Assembly: GCA_964017235.1 (NCBI GenBank)
Contig: OZ024931.1
Span: 96,366,221-96,430,220, forward strand
Length of the DNA stretch: 64,000 nucleotides
Source of the DNA: Sabellastarte sp. h YS-2021
Taxonomy: Eukaryota; Annelida; Polychaeta; Sabellida; Sabellidae
Direction: 5' to 3'
Shown here piece after piece: positions 35,176 through 45,285 of the stretch; position 1 is the first letter of the stretch; the number at the start of each line of letters is the position of its first letter. A program made the position numbers and the translations under genes. Below the pieces are notes generated by a model that saw nothing but the letters and a program-made list of their open reading frames with translations, was not told the origin of the DNA and ran no database searches.

Positions 35176-37085
35176 GCTATTTTTAGGGCTTAAAAGTGTA
35201 TAAATGTAACACAAACGAGTCCTTGTCGAGTGAAATAATCGAAACCACTTCCGTTTTTTTATCGAGACAGCATTTCTTGCAACTTGCACGTCTCGTGTAG
35301 GTAGTTTATATACAGGAATATATGCCTGTTGAAATCAAATCAAATAAATTTTGCAAGAGTTTATCCCCGTTCTTCTACTCTATTGTTCCATTTTAAGGGT
35401 TAAAATATGATATAAAGCACGATTCTAACTGGGGGAATCCTCGGGGAAACCCCTGTGATGACGTCCCGTCTAGACCGCATGTGCTGAGAGACGCGGGTTT
35501 CTTACAGTACGTTTATAAATATAAATAAAATAAAATAAAATTAAATAATATATTTTATCCCTTCTTTCCTGTATTATTGACCATTTATAAGGTTATTACT
35601 TAAATAAACAGGAATAGAAATCTTCATTAATCGTCTAGACATTACGTGTCTCTTTAGGCTATAAGGTAACCTTGGTTACCCATTATTTTAATTATATTTT
35701 AATTCATCCAGTTTTAAATTATAATTACTTGTTTTTTAGATTCTATGTTATTTTATCAAATTCTGTGTAATTTCTGCTTTCCTTATCTCACAACTAGCCC
35801 TACCTGCAGTGAGGCGGGTGGGCCAGGTGACCTTGTGTCACAGTTGATTTACTTATGTAAATCTAGTTGTGTAGTTCCTTCAAAGAAGGAAAGGCAAAGC
35901 TTACTTGGAAGCTTACCTTAAGGAAAGCCTACATAGAAATTATAATATCCAACTTCTTTCTCTAGGGTGGATCAGATCCCTGCTTAAGTTCAGATAAGAT
36001 CTTAGTTCATCCGAGATTTTTAATGCATCCGAGAATCGGATGCAGTATTCCCAACTTCTATTCACCCAAGTATGATTTGATACTCGGTTTTCATTGCATC
36101 TCTCGGATCATCTGAAATCTAATGCTTGGTAGATTGTATGTAGATCTGATCCTCGGATGATCGGATCATCTAATCTGATGTTCGGATGTTGATTCCAGAT
36201 CAGAACACTAACAATCCTCACACACGCACACACAAAAAAAAAAACAAAAAAAAAACCTTGGACTAATGGTTTACCAGCCTGGCAGTAAATATCACCTATT
36301 GGAGGCTTGGGTCCAAGTTCAAGTCCAAGTCCTCAAGCCCAAGAGGTCTTCTAAACAAGGTCCTTCATTCAGTCCTGGCTCTGTATTTTAGGGAAGTAGG
36401 TTGCCTGGCTTCACCCTAACCAATTTTTGAGGACATTGAAACTTAGGCAGTTTTTTGAACCTCCCTGCCCCCAGGGAATTTATGCCTAGATCCTCCACAG
36501 TCTGGACTCTGAATGATTTACTAGGCCAACAAGAACTTGGGCTGTTTAATTTCCCTTAAAATGGAACAAGTTTTCAAGTTTGTATCTCCTTAGGGGCCTC
36601 CTTGGGTAAGCCCCTCCTCCCCTTCTGGTCAGCAAGAGTTGAGCTTCAGGCTGCTCTTCACTAGGTTCTTTTCTGAATACAACCTGGTTATATATATTTA
36701 TGTTAAGACAGTAGCAAGGCTACTACCAGACAGGTCAAACTCAATTCCATGGTGCACATAAGTAGTCAGAAGGGGTATGGTGAATTCAGGTGAGATACTG
36801 GATCTTTAGATCTTAAAGTTCCCCAGTCACAACTACTTTAGGAGGGACAGGAGTCCCTCATCAAGGCACCTGTAATAACACTTAGGGTTTAGGCCCTATT
36901 AATCAACCCTTTCCAATTCCCCACATCTAGAGGCTCCTACAGGAACCACCCCAATGGGGGTCATTCCATCCCTAGCAGTATCCATCATTTTCCCCAGGTA
37001 GGGGGAATTCAAGTAGCCGAGGCTCCAAGGTCTTTTCGACCCACTACAGGGGACGAGGGCATGAAAACCCTTCCCCCCCCAATGA
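35176..37085. other. DIRS-B left-middle region, no gene recognised
   Basis: 35300-35590 has two blocks related to 25520-25627 (tatacagg..tatgcctgt, aaataaa runs, attgaccat). 35990-36200 is rich in the words tcggat and atccgag in both orientations. 36231-37085 has A runs and CT-rich sequence that may be decayed gag or RT leader. I cannot show homology. Confidence 0.35.
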
Positions 37086-38960
37086 TTCCTCCAGCCTCAC
37101 CCAATCCACCGGTAGGAGGTCGCCTCTGTTCTTTCAGATAAGACTGGCAACAAATCCTGTCATTCTTTTCAAATCCAGCCAGATTCCTGACCCGATCAGA
37201 ATACAAGGCCCTTCTAAGACCAAGTCCTGGCCTTGGTATCCAGTCTCTGTCAAAGAACGCAATAGAAAGGGTGGAAAATGTAAAATCTCTCGGGTTTTAC
37301 AGTCGCCTGTTCCTAGTACCAAGCCTCACCTAAGGTGGAGGCCAGTCATAGACCTAAACAGGCTCAACACTTTTCTATATGTAGAAAAGTTCAAAATGGA
37401 AACCCCAGAGTCCATCAGGACCTCCCTCATTCCAGGGCAATGGGTATCGTCGATAGACTTGTCGGACGCTTACCTACACATCCTCACCCATCCAACTCAA
37501 GGAAATATCTAAGGTTTTGCTACAAGGCTCAGGTGTTCCAGTTCACCTCCCCTCCCATTCGGACTAGCCACAGCCCCAGGTCTTTACAATGATTGTAAAG
37601 GAAGTGAAACTAATGGCCCTCTCAAGAGGACTCAGAATTCACCAATACCTGGACGACTGGCTGATCAGGTCCCAGTCTCAGGAGGAAGCCCAAGTGAACA
37701 CTCAGGCGGTGGTAGACCTAACCCAGTCCTTGGGGTGGATAATAAATCAGGAAAAATCAGAACTGAAACCTACTCAGGTGTTTTCGTTCGTGGGTTACGA
37801 GTACCATCTAGATTCAGCCCTTGTAAAACCCACTCAAGAGAGATGGTTCAAACTCCAGGATTTGATCCTACATCTCAAGTCAAAATGTGTTTTGACTACA
37901 AGATGTTTGATGTCTCCAATTGGCTTGCTAGCCTCATGGAGGAAATGGTCCCGGAGGGACGCCTTCATATGAGGTTGTTTCAGTTTCATCTCAAGGAGCA
38001 CTGGAGATATCCTCAGTTGCTGGACAACCTCCTTCCTTGGACAGAAGCCATTCCAGCCCACCTAGATTGGTGGCAAAACTCTGCAAACGTGATGCAAGGC
38101 TCAAACCTTCATCCCAAAGACCACAGTATCCAACTCTTTACCAATGCCTCAAACGAAGGTTGGTGCGCTCACTTAGACCAAAAAAAAAAAAAAAAAAAAA
38201 AAAAAAGGGTCTGTGGTCAGATCAAAGGCTACACATAAATGTCCTAGAATTGAAGGCGGTCTCCCTGGCCCTTCGAGACTTCAAGGACCAGTGCCAGAAC
38301 CAAACAGTGTTAGTTGCAATGGACAACTCAACAGTGGTAGCCTACATCAACAAACAAGGAGGAACTCACTCAGCAGAGATGTGTGCTCTCCTGTGGAAAA
38401 TCATGACCTGGTGCCATCACTACCACATAACATTGAAAGCCAGGCACATTCCAGGGTGCCTGAATGTGATGGCTGACCTACTGTCCAGGTCCAACCAAGT
38501 GCAGTCAACAGAATGGTCTCTGCACCCACAGGTGTTAAAACAGATCTGCCAGAAGTGGTTCACACCTCATATAGACTTATTTGCCACTCATCTGAACCAC
38601 AAGCTCCCACTGTACGTGTCTCCTATCCCAGACCCAAGGGCCTGGGACATAGATGCTCTAAACATGAACTGGACCAACCTCACGACCTATGCTTACCCTC
38701 CTATGGCTCTCCTTCACAAGGTGATCCAAAAGATCAAGCAATGTCATTGCCTGATCATCGTGATAGCCCCAGGCTGGCCAGGGATGCCCTGGTTTTGGGA
38801 CCTAGTGCAGCTCTCAACAGAGATCCCACTACAACTCCCAGTGTCAACGACCCTACTCAAACAGTCCCACAAGTATGTGTTCCACAACAACCCCCAGCAG
38901 CTGAACCTCCACGCCTGGTGTATAGGAGCGGACAACTCCAAGAACAAGGCTTCTCTGTGA
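37086..38960 (+). pseudogene. RT / RNase H / methyltransferase-like polyprotein, DIRS-B
   Basis: RT: VIDLNRLNTFL and SIDLSDAYLHI in one frame, then VKEVKLMALSRGLRIHQYLDD in the next (YLDD intact), SELKPTQVFSFVGYEYHLD. RNase H: INVLELKAVSLALRDF and AMDNSTVVAYINKQGG, where the family has ATDN. Methyltransferase-like: IDLFATHLNHKLP, YAYPPMALL and APGWPGMPWFWDLV, with a YAYPP box matching YAFPP of copies 1-3. A run of 27 A (38180-38206) replaces about fifteen codons of RNase H and throws the frame. Other frameshifts lie near 37495 and 37560. Confidence 0.85.
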
Positions 38961-40109
38961 AGGTGCCAGGGAGAATTGCTGCCCCTCAGCGGTCATCAAC
39001 AAGGACCATCTACAAGTCAAGTGGGCCCTATTTGAAAAATGGTGCAGAGAAAATTCGGTGAATCTCTCCACTGCATCTGTGAAACAAATCTCAGATTTTT
39101 TCATGTACCTGTACCAAGACCTAAACAGGCGCCCCTCGACCATTGATGGTTACAGGACTGCAATCGTTGACGCTTTGGGCCCAACGGCCCTCCATATTGC
39201 ACATAACGCAGACCTTCACAGGTTACTCTTCAGTTTTCACAGGGATCGTCCCAAAAGTTCCAGAAATTTACCCAAGTGGAACCTTTCTGTTGTCCTCAAC
39301 GAGCTCACAAAAGCACCATTTGAGCCCATGAAAGACACAGACCTCAAACATCTTACTCTCAAAACTGCTTTCTTGCTAGCTTTGGCCTCCGGCGAACGCC
39401 GCAGCGAAATCCATGCCTGGGTCGCAAACAAAGTATCTAATCTAGGCCAATGGGAAAATGTTGCCTTGTTCCCTTTTTCTGATTTCATAGCCAAAAACCA
39501 ACTAGCAAGAGAAGGTTCTTAAAGTGTGTCTCCGGTGACTACTCCTGCTTTGACTACCATTGTAGATAGACAATTTAAAGAAAACAGGACCCTGTGTCCG
39601 GTACGGGCCCTGAGGTATTATCTGGACCGAACCAAAGACCTGAGAGGGTCTCGTTCCCCCCTTTTTATCTCCTTCAAGAAGGACATACCTCAGACATCAG
39701 ACCCGCTACTCTCTCTTCCTGGTTGAAACAAACCATCCTACTTTAATACAAACAAGCAGACCAACAAGCCTTGGACTTGGTCCAAGTTAAAGCGCATGAC
39801 ATCTGGGCCTTCGCGGCCTCTAAGGCCTTTTACGGTGGGGTATCGGTGGACCAAATCATGCAAGCCTGTCACTGGAAAGCTCACAGCACATTTACAAATT
39901 TTTACCTAAAAGACCTTACTTGGTCAGACACCGACAACAATTTGTATCTGGGACCCGTAGTGGTGGCACAACAAGTCCTAGATCCTTCCCCTCAGACCAG
40001 TTGTCCTCGGAAAGAAAAAAAAGGGGGGGGGCACATCCGCTACAACCAAGTCTTCAGGAGTCTCTCCCAGGATCTAGGTATTCCTTTACCTTCAAGATGT
40101 TACGGGTAA
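38945..40109 (+). pseudogene. Tyrosine recombinase, DIRS-B (catalytic Arg lost)
   Basis: The core-binding domain reads GFSVKVPGRIAAPQRSSTRT and STIDGYRTAIVDALG. First catalytic Arg: SGERRSEIHAWV. The second box reads HDIWAFAA where copies 1-3 have HDVRAFA, so the HxxR arginine is Trp (TGG, one step from CGG). The Tyr is in FTNFYLKDLTW. A TAA stop at 39520-39522 and a frameshift near 39720 also disable it. Its start overlaps the end of the methyltransferase-like frame, as in the other copies. Confidence 0.85.
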
Positions 40110-40490
40110 GGTCTTTTTGTTTTTTAGTTATCAAGTAATTTCTATTAAGGACTTATTTAGTTGTCATTAATCTCATATTCAGGTTACAAAAATTTATGAG
40201 ATGTCCAACTCAGTCACTGGTGAAGGGCCCTCAGGGACCCTTAGACCTCGAAGTGAGCACTGCTGCACTTCCGTCCTACAATCAAACATCTAGACAGTTT
40301 CAGCACTGTCTCTCATTTTACTTAGGTTTTTGGCTCGTTACAGGCCCGGTCTTCGGGATCGGGGCACTGTAAATGGGACTCAGACTGGTATTTCTGGCAC
40401 TATTCTATACATATTAATTCAAAATCTTAGAAAAAATGACATATCTTCCAGTCTCAGCTGTAATCCCGCCACCGGGCGGTTGAATTCAGC

Positions 40491-40593
40491 ATTAAGTCCC
40501 ACCTGGTAAGCTATTGTAGCGTAATAAAATTGAAAATTTTAATTACTTAAATGTAGCTTTTATAAGCTACAAGCTTGCCATGTGGGACTTAGG
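40491..40593. repeat. Internal complementary region, DIRS-B
   Basis: The left half (taagtcccacctggtaagct, attgtagcgtaataaaa) is the inverse of the element's left end. The right half (aattacttaaatgtagct, ttataagctacaagc, ttgccatgtgggactta) is the inverse of its right end. Confidence 0.87.
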
Positions 40594-40639
40594 AGAGTCC
40601 CACCCTGCCTCCCCGCTGTTTACAGCTGAGGGGTAGGTT

Positions 40640-40841
40640 TTAGAAAATTTCAACGAGAAAGTAGGGCGATTGGTCAGAAGATATCACGTGACGACAACTA
40701 GCAGTGTATCCGGTGGCTAACAAGAACTGTCTTTTTTTCTAAGGCGTTGGCCCCGGGTGTGGCAACCCGAGAACAGCATTAAGTCCCACATGGTAAGCCT
40801 GTAGCTTATAAAAGCTACATTTAAGTAATTAAAATTTTCAA
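40640..40841. repeat. Right inverted terminal repeat, DIRS-B
   Basis: It mirrors 25180-25330 (agggcgattggtcagaagat, tcacgtgacgacaactagc, gtggctaacaagaactgtc). The outer end runs gtagcttataaaagctac and aattaaaattttcaa. Confidence 0.87.
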
Positions 40842-41245
40842 GTTTATAGGACAGAAAGTTCAGAGGGTGTTTAAAAAATTTGGAGTGCATCACTTCGTGA
40901 CTCAGAATGAGGTGAAGGCGAATTATGGAGAGAGAGCCATCAAAACCATCAAGGGGAGAATTTACAACTTTTTTACACACAAACGCACCGCTACATAGAT
41001 ATTTTGCAAGATGTTACTGGTGCCTATGACAAAAGTGTCCACAGACCTATTGGCATGGCTCCAACGAAAGTGACAGAAAAAACTTATCACACTTCATGAA
41101 GCCACCAAAACAATCATTGAGAAAAAAGAAGAAATACAAATTTGAGATTGGGGACTATGAGGATTTCACACACCAAAAAGGTTTTCAGCAGAGAATACGA
41201 TCAACGGTCTACAACCAATCTCTAGACCGTCTCCTCACCTATGAT
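40842..41245 (+). pseudogene. Polinton integrase, C-terminal part
   Basis: The frame opens with VQRVFKKFGVHHFVTQNEVK, where the Glu of TQNEVK is the third catalytic acid of the DDE core, and ERAIKTIKGRIYNFF. A frameshift near 40986 leads into the RPIGMAP segment. A second at about 41153 separates KYKFEIGD from RISHTKKVFSREYDQR; together these are the small SH3/chromo-like C-terminal domain. With 24763-25171 this would make a near full-length integrase that catalysed Polinton insertion. A continuous open frame from 41096 to 41713 runs through this C-terminus in the wrong frame. Confidence 0.85.
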
Positions 41246-41326
41246 CAACAACTGCCCAAACCAAGACTATCAACCATAGTCCTACCCCATCCACCACCTC
41301 CACCACCACAGCAACAAGAATCCCAG

Positions 41327-41713
41327 ATGGCAGAAGGAGAAGAAGTAGACATAAGTTTGTCTTTACCCCCGAATCTGAAGACAAAAGGCAGTGCTCTGCT
41401 AAGAAAATTGAAGACTTCATTAGAATGGAACAATAGGGGTGAAATTTTATCTGCACATGGCAAGCCTGTTCCAGGGACAAACATCACAGATTTGGTTCAT
41501 ACTGCTGTTCGTGTGCATAGAAAACCAAAACGCTGGCCAAAAGGATGGACCTATTTTCTTCAAAGAATGGAAGAAGCTAATATCCCACAGATATTACTAG
41601 GATCAGGACTCCAATTTAAAGTTGAACAGGACATGGATGAGGAGGGTGATGATGATTATGTTTGTGAAGAGAAAATGAAAGATGAGTGGAGTGGACAGTG
41701 GGACAGACTATAA
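41327..41713 (+). CDS. Small conserved Polinton protein (function unknown)
   Basis: ATG at 41327 (MAEGEEVDISLSLPPN) is my choice of start, since codons upstream belong to the integrase C-terminus in another frame and a Pro run. About 128 residues follow, with LLRKLKTSLEWNNRGEI, GKPVPGTNITDLVHTAVR and WTYFLQRMEEANIPQILLG, then an acidic tail ending WDRL. From memory, Polintons carry a small protein of this kind (W..RGE...IPGsNi.DLv) just after or near the integrase. It is the only gene here other than the 42554 one without a visible lesion. No enzymatic motif is seen. Confidence 0.65.
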   Translation: MAEGEEVDISLSLPPNLKTKGSALLRKLKTSLEWNNRGEILSAHGKPVPGTNITDLVHTAVRVHRKPKRWPKGWTYFLQRMEEANIPQILLGSGLQFKVEQDMDEEGDDDYVCEEKMKDEWSGQWDRL

Positions 41714-41763
41714 AAAGGGTGACACTCTCCTCTTAATCATCAGTGTCACACCAGATGTTGAAT

Positions 41764-42554
41764 CATGCGCTTCTCTATCACACTAGAGTAATTCCAGTCT
41801 GAAAGACTTTCCAAAAAACACCCCTGGAGAATTTGCTGTTCCTCTACCCCACCCTATTCACCTTCCAGTGGGAGAGGGGTGGGAGGTGGGCATGGCAGAA
41901 ATTCAGAAGACAAAATCATGGTTTAACATCCCGGAGGAGCAGGTCATCAAAATGGAACCAAAAGAAGTGAAAATATCTGAAGGATTCTATCCTACGTTAG
42001 AAGTATTGACTACAGAGCTTAACTTCCGACTCAGGAAATTTGAAGAGAAGATGCGAGCTAAAGATCAAGGAACTTTTAGCAGAGATAGACAACCACCCAC
42101 CACTCGGTTTAGCACTTTCTCATTCACTAAGAAAACAAGGTTTTAAGTAACAGAGGAAGTTACTGCTCTAGAAGACAACGAAATTCACCCTGAAGACAGC
42201 GTGACTATATCTCCATTTTTGAGTGATATAATTGGATTTCAGAAAACTGGTCCATATGAGATAGGCGAATACAAATCAACCTATCCTGCATACATCATGA
42301 GTGGTCTGTACAACCTTTTTGTGTATTGCGACATTGTTCAACCCAACCTTGTAGGACATACTTAAGTACCCCTGTTGAGATTGTGCCAGTGGAAGAGGGA
42401 CATATCACTAAGAGTTATAACAACATTTTTTGCCACCCTCTCTAGAGAAATCATTCAGTCCATCCAAGTGCATATAAAGGGCGACACAAACAAAACGGTT
42501 CCATTTAACACTGGGAAGGCCATCGTGACACTTCACTTTAGAAGACGGCAATAA
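41764..42554 (+). pseudogene. Polinton minor capsid (penton-like) protein
   Basis: The likely start is ATG 41764 (MRFSITLE), with a frameshift almost at once into a frame holding TPGEFAVPLPHPIHLP and GWEVGMAEIQ. SEGFYPTLEVLTTELN follows. A TAA at 42144 and a frameshift near 42365 break the second half, which holds LSDIIGFQKTG, SGLYNLFVYCDIVQPNLVG and, at the C-terminus, SREIIQSIQVHIKGDT and AIVTLHFRRRQ. This pattern is the single jelly-roll minor capsid protein assigned to Polintons as a penton base. Its TAA overlaps the ATG of the next gene (TAATG at 42552-42556). Confidence 0.8.
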
Positions 42555-42883
42555 TGAGAAAAGAAAAATACTGTTGCGACGAAGCTATGAAAAGGCAATA
42601 CATGAACTATTATAAAGAGCAAGCCGGACACGGTTTGTCAGAATTTCAGGGGACGCGCTTTCAAAGAGGGCACAGACTTGGTGGAATGTTTAAAGGATTG
42701 TGGCATTTGGCCACACCTCTGCTTAAGAAAGGAGCTGTCAAGCTTGGGAAAACGGCTCTGAGGACAGGGTTGAGTGCACTGGAGGGGAATAAAAGACCAC
42801 CACGTCCAAGAAAACGTGTCAGTTCCAGTTCAGTCATCAGACAAACAACATCTCACAAGAGACCAAAGAAGGATATTTTTTAG
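42554..42883 (+). CDS. Small basic Polinton protein, possibly pVI/pX-like virion component
   Basis: 109 residues, open throughout, starting one base inside the stop of the preceding gene. The middle has a Gly/hydrophobic stretch (RGHRLGGMFKGLWHLATPLL, then KKGAVKLGKTALRTGLSAL) likely to form an amphipathic helix. The C-terminus is Arg/Lys-rich (KRPPRPRKR, SHKRPKKDIF). Position between minor and major capsid genes and this composition fit a minor virion protein that binds DNA or membrane, as for adenovirus pVI or pX. That parallel is inference, not a detected homology. Confidence 0.6.
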   Translation: MRKEKYCCDEAMKRQYMNYYKEQAGHGLSEFQGTRFQRGHRLGGMFKGLWHLATPLLKKGAVKLGKTALRTGLSALEGNKRPPRPRKRVSSSSVIRQTTSHKRPKKDIF

Positions 42884-42909
42884 TTATTAACAATACCTCA
42901 AAAAAAAGC

Positions 42910-44237
42910 ATGGCACTCATCCATCCTTTGTTATCAGACTGCGTTAAATGAGCTGGACCTTTTTTCTGTTCTGTTTACACAAACCAGCATTGAAGAGGGA
43001 AGGTGGTTGGAAATGGGTCCTATTACTCCAGTCGCTAATGATTCAGACACGATTGAATTCAACATCCCTGCCTCTGTATCCGAGTACATAGACCTGAGCA
43101 GCGGTTATATACGAGTGAAAGCCAAAGTGGTGAAAGCTAGTGGAGATACACTGACTGGACCACCCACTGCAAATGGCGACCCTCCAGCTGACAATGTAGC
43201 CCCCACAAACCTTTTTCTCCACGATCTGTTCAGTCAAGTAGATTTTTCCATGAAAAACACAGTGGTAACCACCTGAAACAACACCTACCCCTACAAAGCC
43301 TACATCGAAACTGCTGAGTTTTGGAGAAGAAGCCAAAGACAGTCAACTCACAGTCGCCTTGTGGTACAAAGATGGAGACAATTTTCAGATGGGTGGGGAC
43401 AATGGGGTATTTCTGAAGAGGAAAGCAATGGCAGCCGTCAGTAGTATGATCGATATGGTTGGGAAGTTGCACGTGGACATGATGTTTCAAGACAGATATA
43501 TTTTAAATCAAGTGCCCATGAAACTGAGGCTGATCACAAGTAAAGACGTATTCTGTCTTGAAAGCCCTACTGTTGCAGCATCTTTTAAAGTCCAATTACT
43601 AGATGTGAAATTTATGTTGAGAAAAGTACAAATCAGCCCTGTGATTCAAGAAGCACATGCCAAAGCCTTAGAGGTGAACAATGCTAAATACCCAGTGACC
43701 AGAGGTGAGTGTAAAACCATTCTCATCAGTGCTGGGACCAGGAGTGCTACAGAGGAAAACTTATACAGTGGGCAACTACCCAATCGCATTGTGGGATTTG
43801 TCACAAACAATGCCCTGAATGGGGCTTTTAATGCAAACCCTTTCCAGTTTCAACATTTTGGACTGCAACACATCGAAGTCACTGTAGATGGAAAACAGGT
43901 CCCCATGAAACCATTAAAAGCCGACTTTGCCAGTGGAGATTTCATCAACTGCTACCTGTCACTATTTACAGAGGTGAACGCCTTCCATCAGGATAAAGGT
44001 AATGCTATCAGTTGAGAAAAATATAAGAATGGGTATTCTCTGGTGGTGTTTAATTTAACACCAGACTTAGAAGAAGCAGGAGGGCAAACAAATCTCATTA
44101 AAAATGGTGTGGTGAGTCTGGAAGTCCACTTTAAGGCAGCCACCACCCAAGCCATCAACATTGGGATATACGGAGAGTTTGACAACTTGGTTGAAATTGA
44201 CCGTTTCCGAGAAGTGTTGTGTGACTACACTCTTTAA
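42910..44237 (+). pseudogene. Polinton major capsid protein (double jelly roll)
   Basis: Start ATG 42910 (MALIHPLLSDC), then a frameshift near 42947. The N-terminal jelly roll has DTIEFNIPASVSEYIDLSSG and LFLHDLFSQVDFSMKN. A TGA at 43274-43276 and a frameshift near 43310 precede the long open part 43359-44015 (LWYKDGDNFQMGGDNGVFLK, MFQDRYILNQVPMKLRLI, FMLRKVQISP, YPVTRGECKTILISAGT). A second TGA at 44013-44015 cuts the C-terminal part ending IGIYGEFDNLVEID. Total about 440 codons, a normal size for the family. The lesions are few, so the element died relatively recently. Confidence 0.85.
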
Positions 44238-44243
44238 ACTGAA

Positions 44244-44670
44244 ATGAACACTTCCGAACTGCAAGATATCTTGTCAGCAACCTCTCCAAGACCATGGCAG
44301 GTGGGTGTGTTTTGCTAGAGATGAGATCCCTAAACCACCACCAAACAGAAAGTGTTTGTATATCTGCAACACAGACAGCTGTCACAAATCTGGAAGTCAC
44401 TGGGTTGTTCTCTACATTAACGGGAAAGGAAAAAGACTGTACTTTGGTGCTTATGGACTGCCTTCAATGTACGGTGAATTTAGACAATTTCTCAATAACT
44501 ATGTGTACAACGATGTACAGTTGCAAGAACCATTTTCTACCATGTGTGGCCATTGTTGTGTGCTGTTTGCTCGATATATGTTTGCTGGATACAGTATGGA
44601 ACAGATTGTTTGGAAACTGGAACCTTATACGGATGCAGACATTAAACACTCTTTAAACACCGTGCCTTAA
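44244..44670 (+). pseudogene. Polinton maturation protease (adenain-like cysteine protease), frameshifted, acid missing
   Basis: ATG at 44244 (MNTSELQDILSATSPRPWQV) follows the capsid stop by six bases. A one-base shift near 44314 moves to the main frame (FARDEIPKPP onward). The catalytic His is in SGSHWVVLYI and the Cys in MCGHCCVLFARYMFAGYS. The position that in the family reads FDSYGLP-like, giving the acidic member of the triad, here reads YFGAYGLPS, with Gly for Asp (GGT, one base from GAT). It would cleave capsid precursors in a working element. Confidence 0.8.
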
Positions 44671-44855
44671 AATTGTATATGTATATATTGTATATAGTGT
44701 TCATAATTAAGTTTTGTTCACATAAAAAAAAACTACATTTTTTCAGTCTTTTTTAATTTATTTATTTTTTTTTTGTCTTCATATATATATATATATATAA
44801 ATGGTCACATTCCACCACTCGGGCTCATTTTGCATCTGAATGTCCATGTGTCAAG
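44671..44855. other. AT-rich intergenic spacer with T-run and (TA)n
   Basis: It holds tatatattgtatatagtg, a T-rich tract and a (TA)9 run. It probably served as 3' end and start region between protease and ATPase. No gene. Confidence 0.5.
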
Positions 44856-45285
44856 ATGCAGGTGTGTCCTGAGTGCTCCAAGGCCTTTACCAGAAAGGAT
44901 AGTCTCCAAAGACATGCCAAGTCTATTCATGGTTACACAGTAGAAAATAGCAAGGGGCAAATAGTACTAAAGAATGAAGACTGCACAAGTGAATGTCTGA
45001 AAGACCAAGAATTCTATCCAATCCCGAGGGAAGACCAAGATGGTTACACAGTGATAGCTCTGCCAAAAATGATTCACCCATTTACTTGTCTGGTGGCTGG
45101 ACCTACGGGTTGTGGGAAATCAACATTCTTAAAGAAACTATTAGAACTCAAAGATGACAAGATCTTCAATGCCACCTCCAAAGTAATATGGTGCTAGACT
45201 CAGTGGCAGCCTCTTTATGCCTTCATGGAAGGAGTTGACTTTCATCAGGGATTGCCAGAGGTAGAAGAGTTAGAATCATGTCTCC
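44856..45285 (+). pseudogene. Polinton packaging ATPase, N-terminal part with zinc finger
   Basis: It opens with a C2H2 finger (CPECSKAFTRKDSLQRHAKS, then IH), followed by FTCLVAGPTGCGKSTFLKKL, which is the Walker A loop (GPTGCGKS). A TAG at 45195-45197 interrupts the frame after VIW C. Beyond it the same frame continues with QWQPLYAFMEGVDF and GLPEVEELE. The FtsK/HerA-type ATPase pumps DNA into capsids in related viruses. The gene is broken at about 45285 by an array element and continues at 48595. Confidence 0.85.

Larger units (their letters stand above)
25172..40841 (+). mobile_element. DIRS-B: second DIRS family, 15.67 kb, inserted in the Polinton integrase
   Basis: Its terminal sequences (cttaccatgtgggactta at both ends in inverse orientation) and ICR are unrelated to those of copies 1-3. 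Its RT, RNase H, methyltransferase-like and recombinase domains are homologous but clearly divergent. The integrase frame resumes exactly when 25172-40841 is taken out, which fixes the ends and shows no target-site duplication. More than half of its length (25.63-35.17 kb) is satellite arrays that entered later. No gag is recognisable; it was presumably lost or displaced. Confidence 0.87.

Noticed and set aside
41096-41713. A single 205-codon protein
   Set aside because: Its first third is the integrase C-terminus read in a wrong frame. The real gene most likely starts at ATG 41327.
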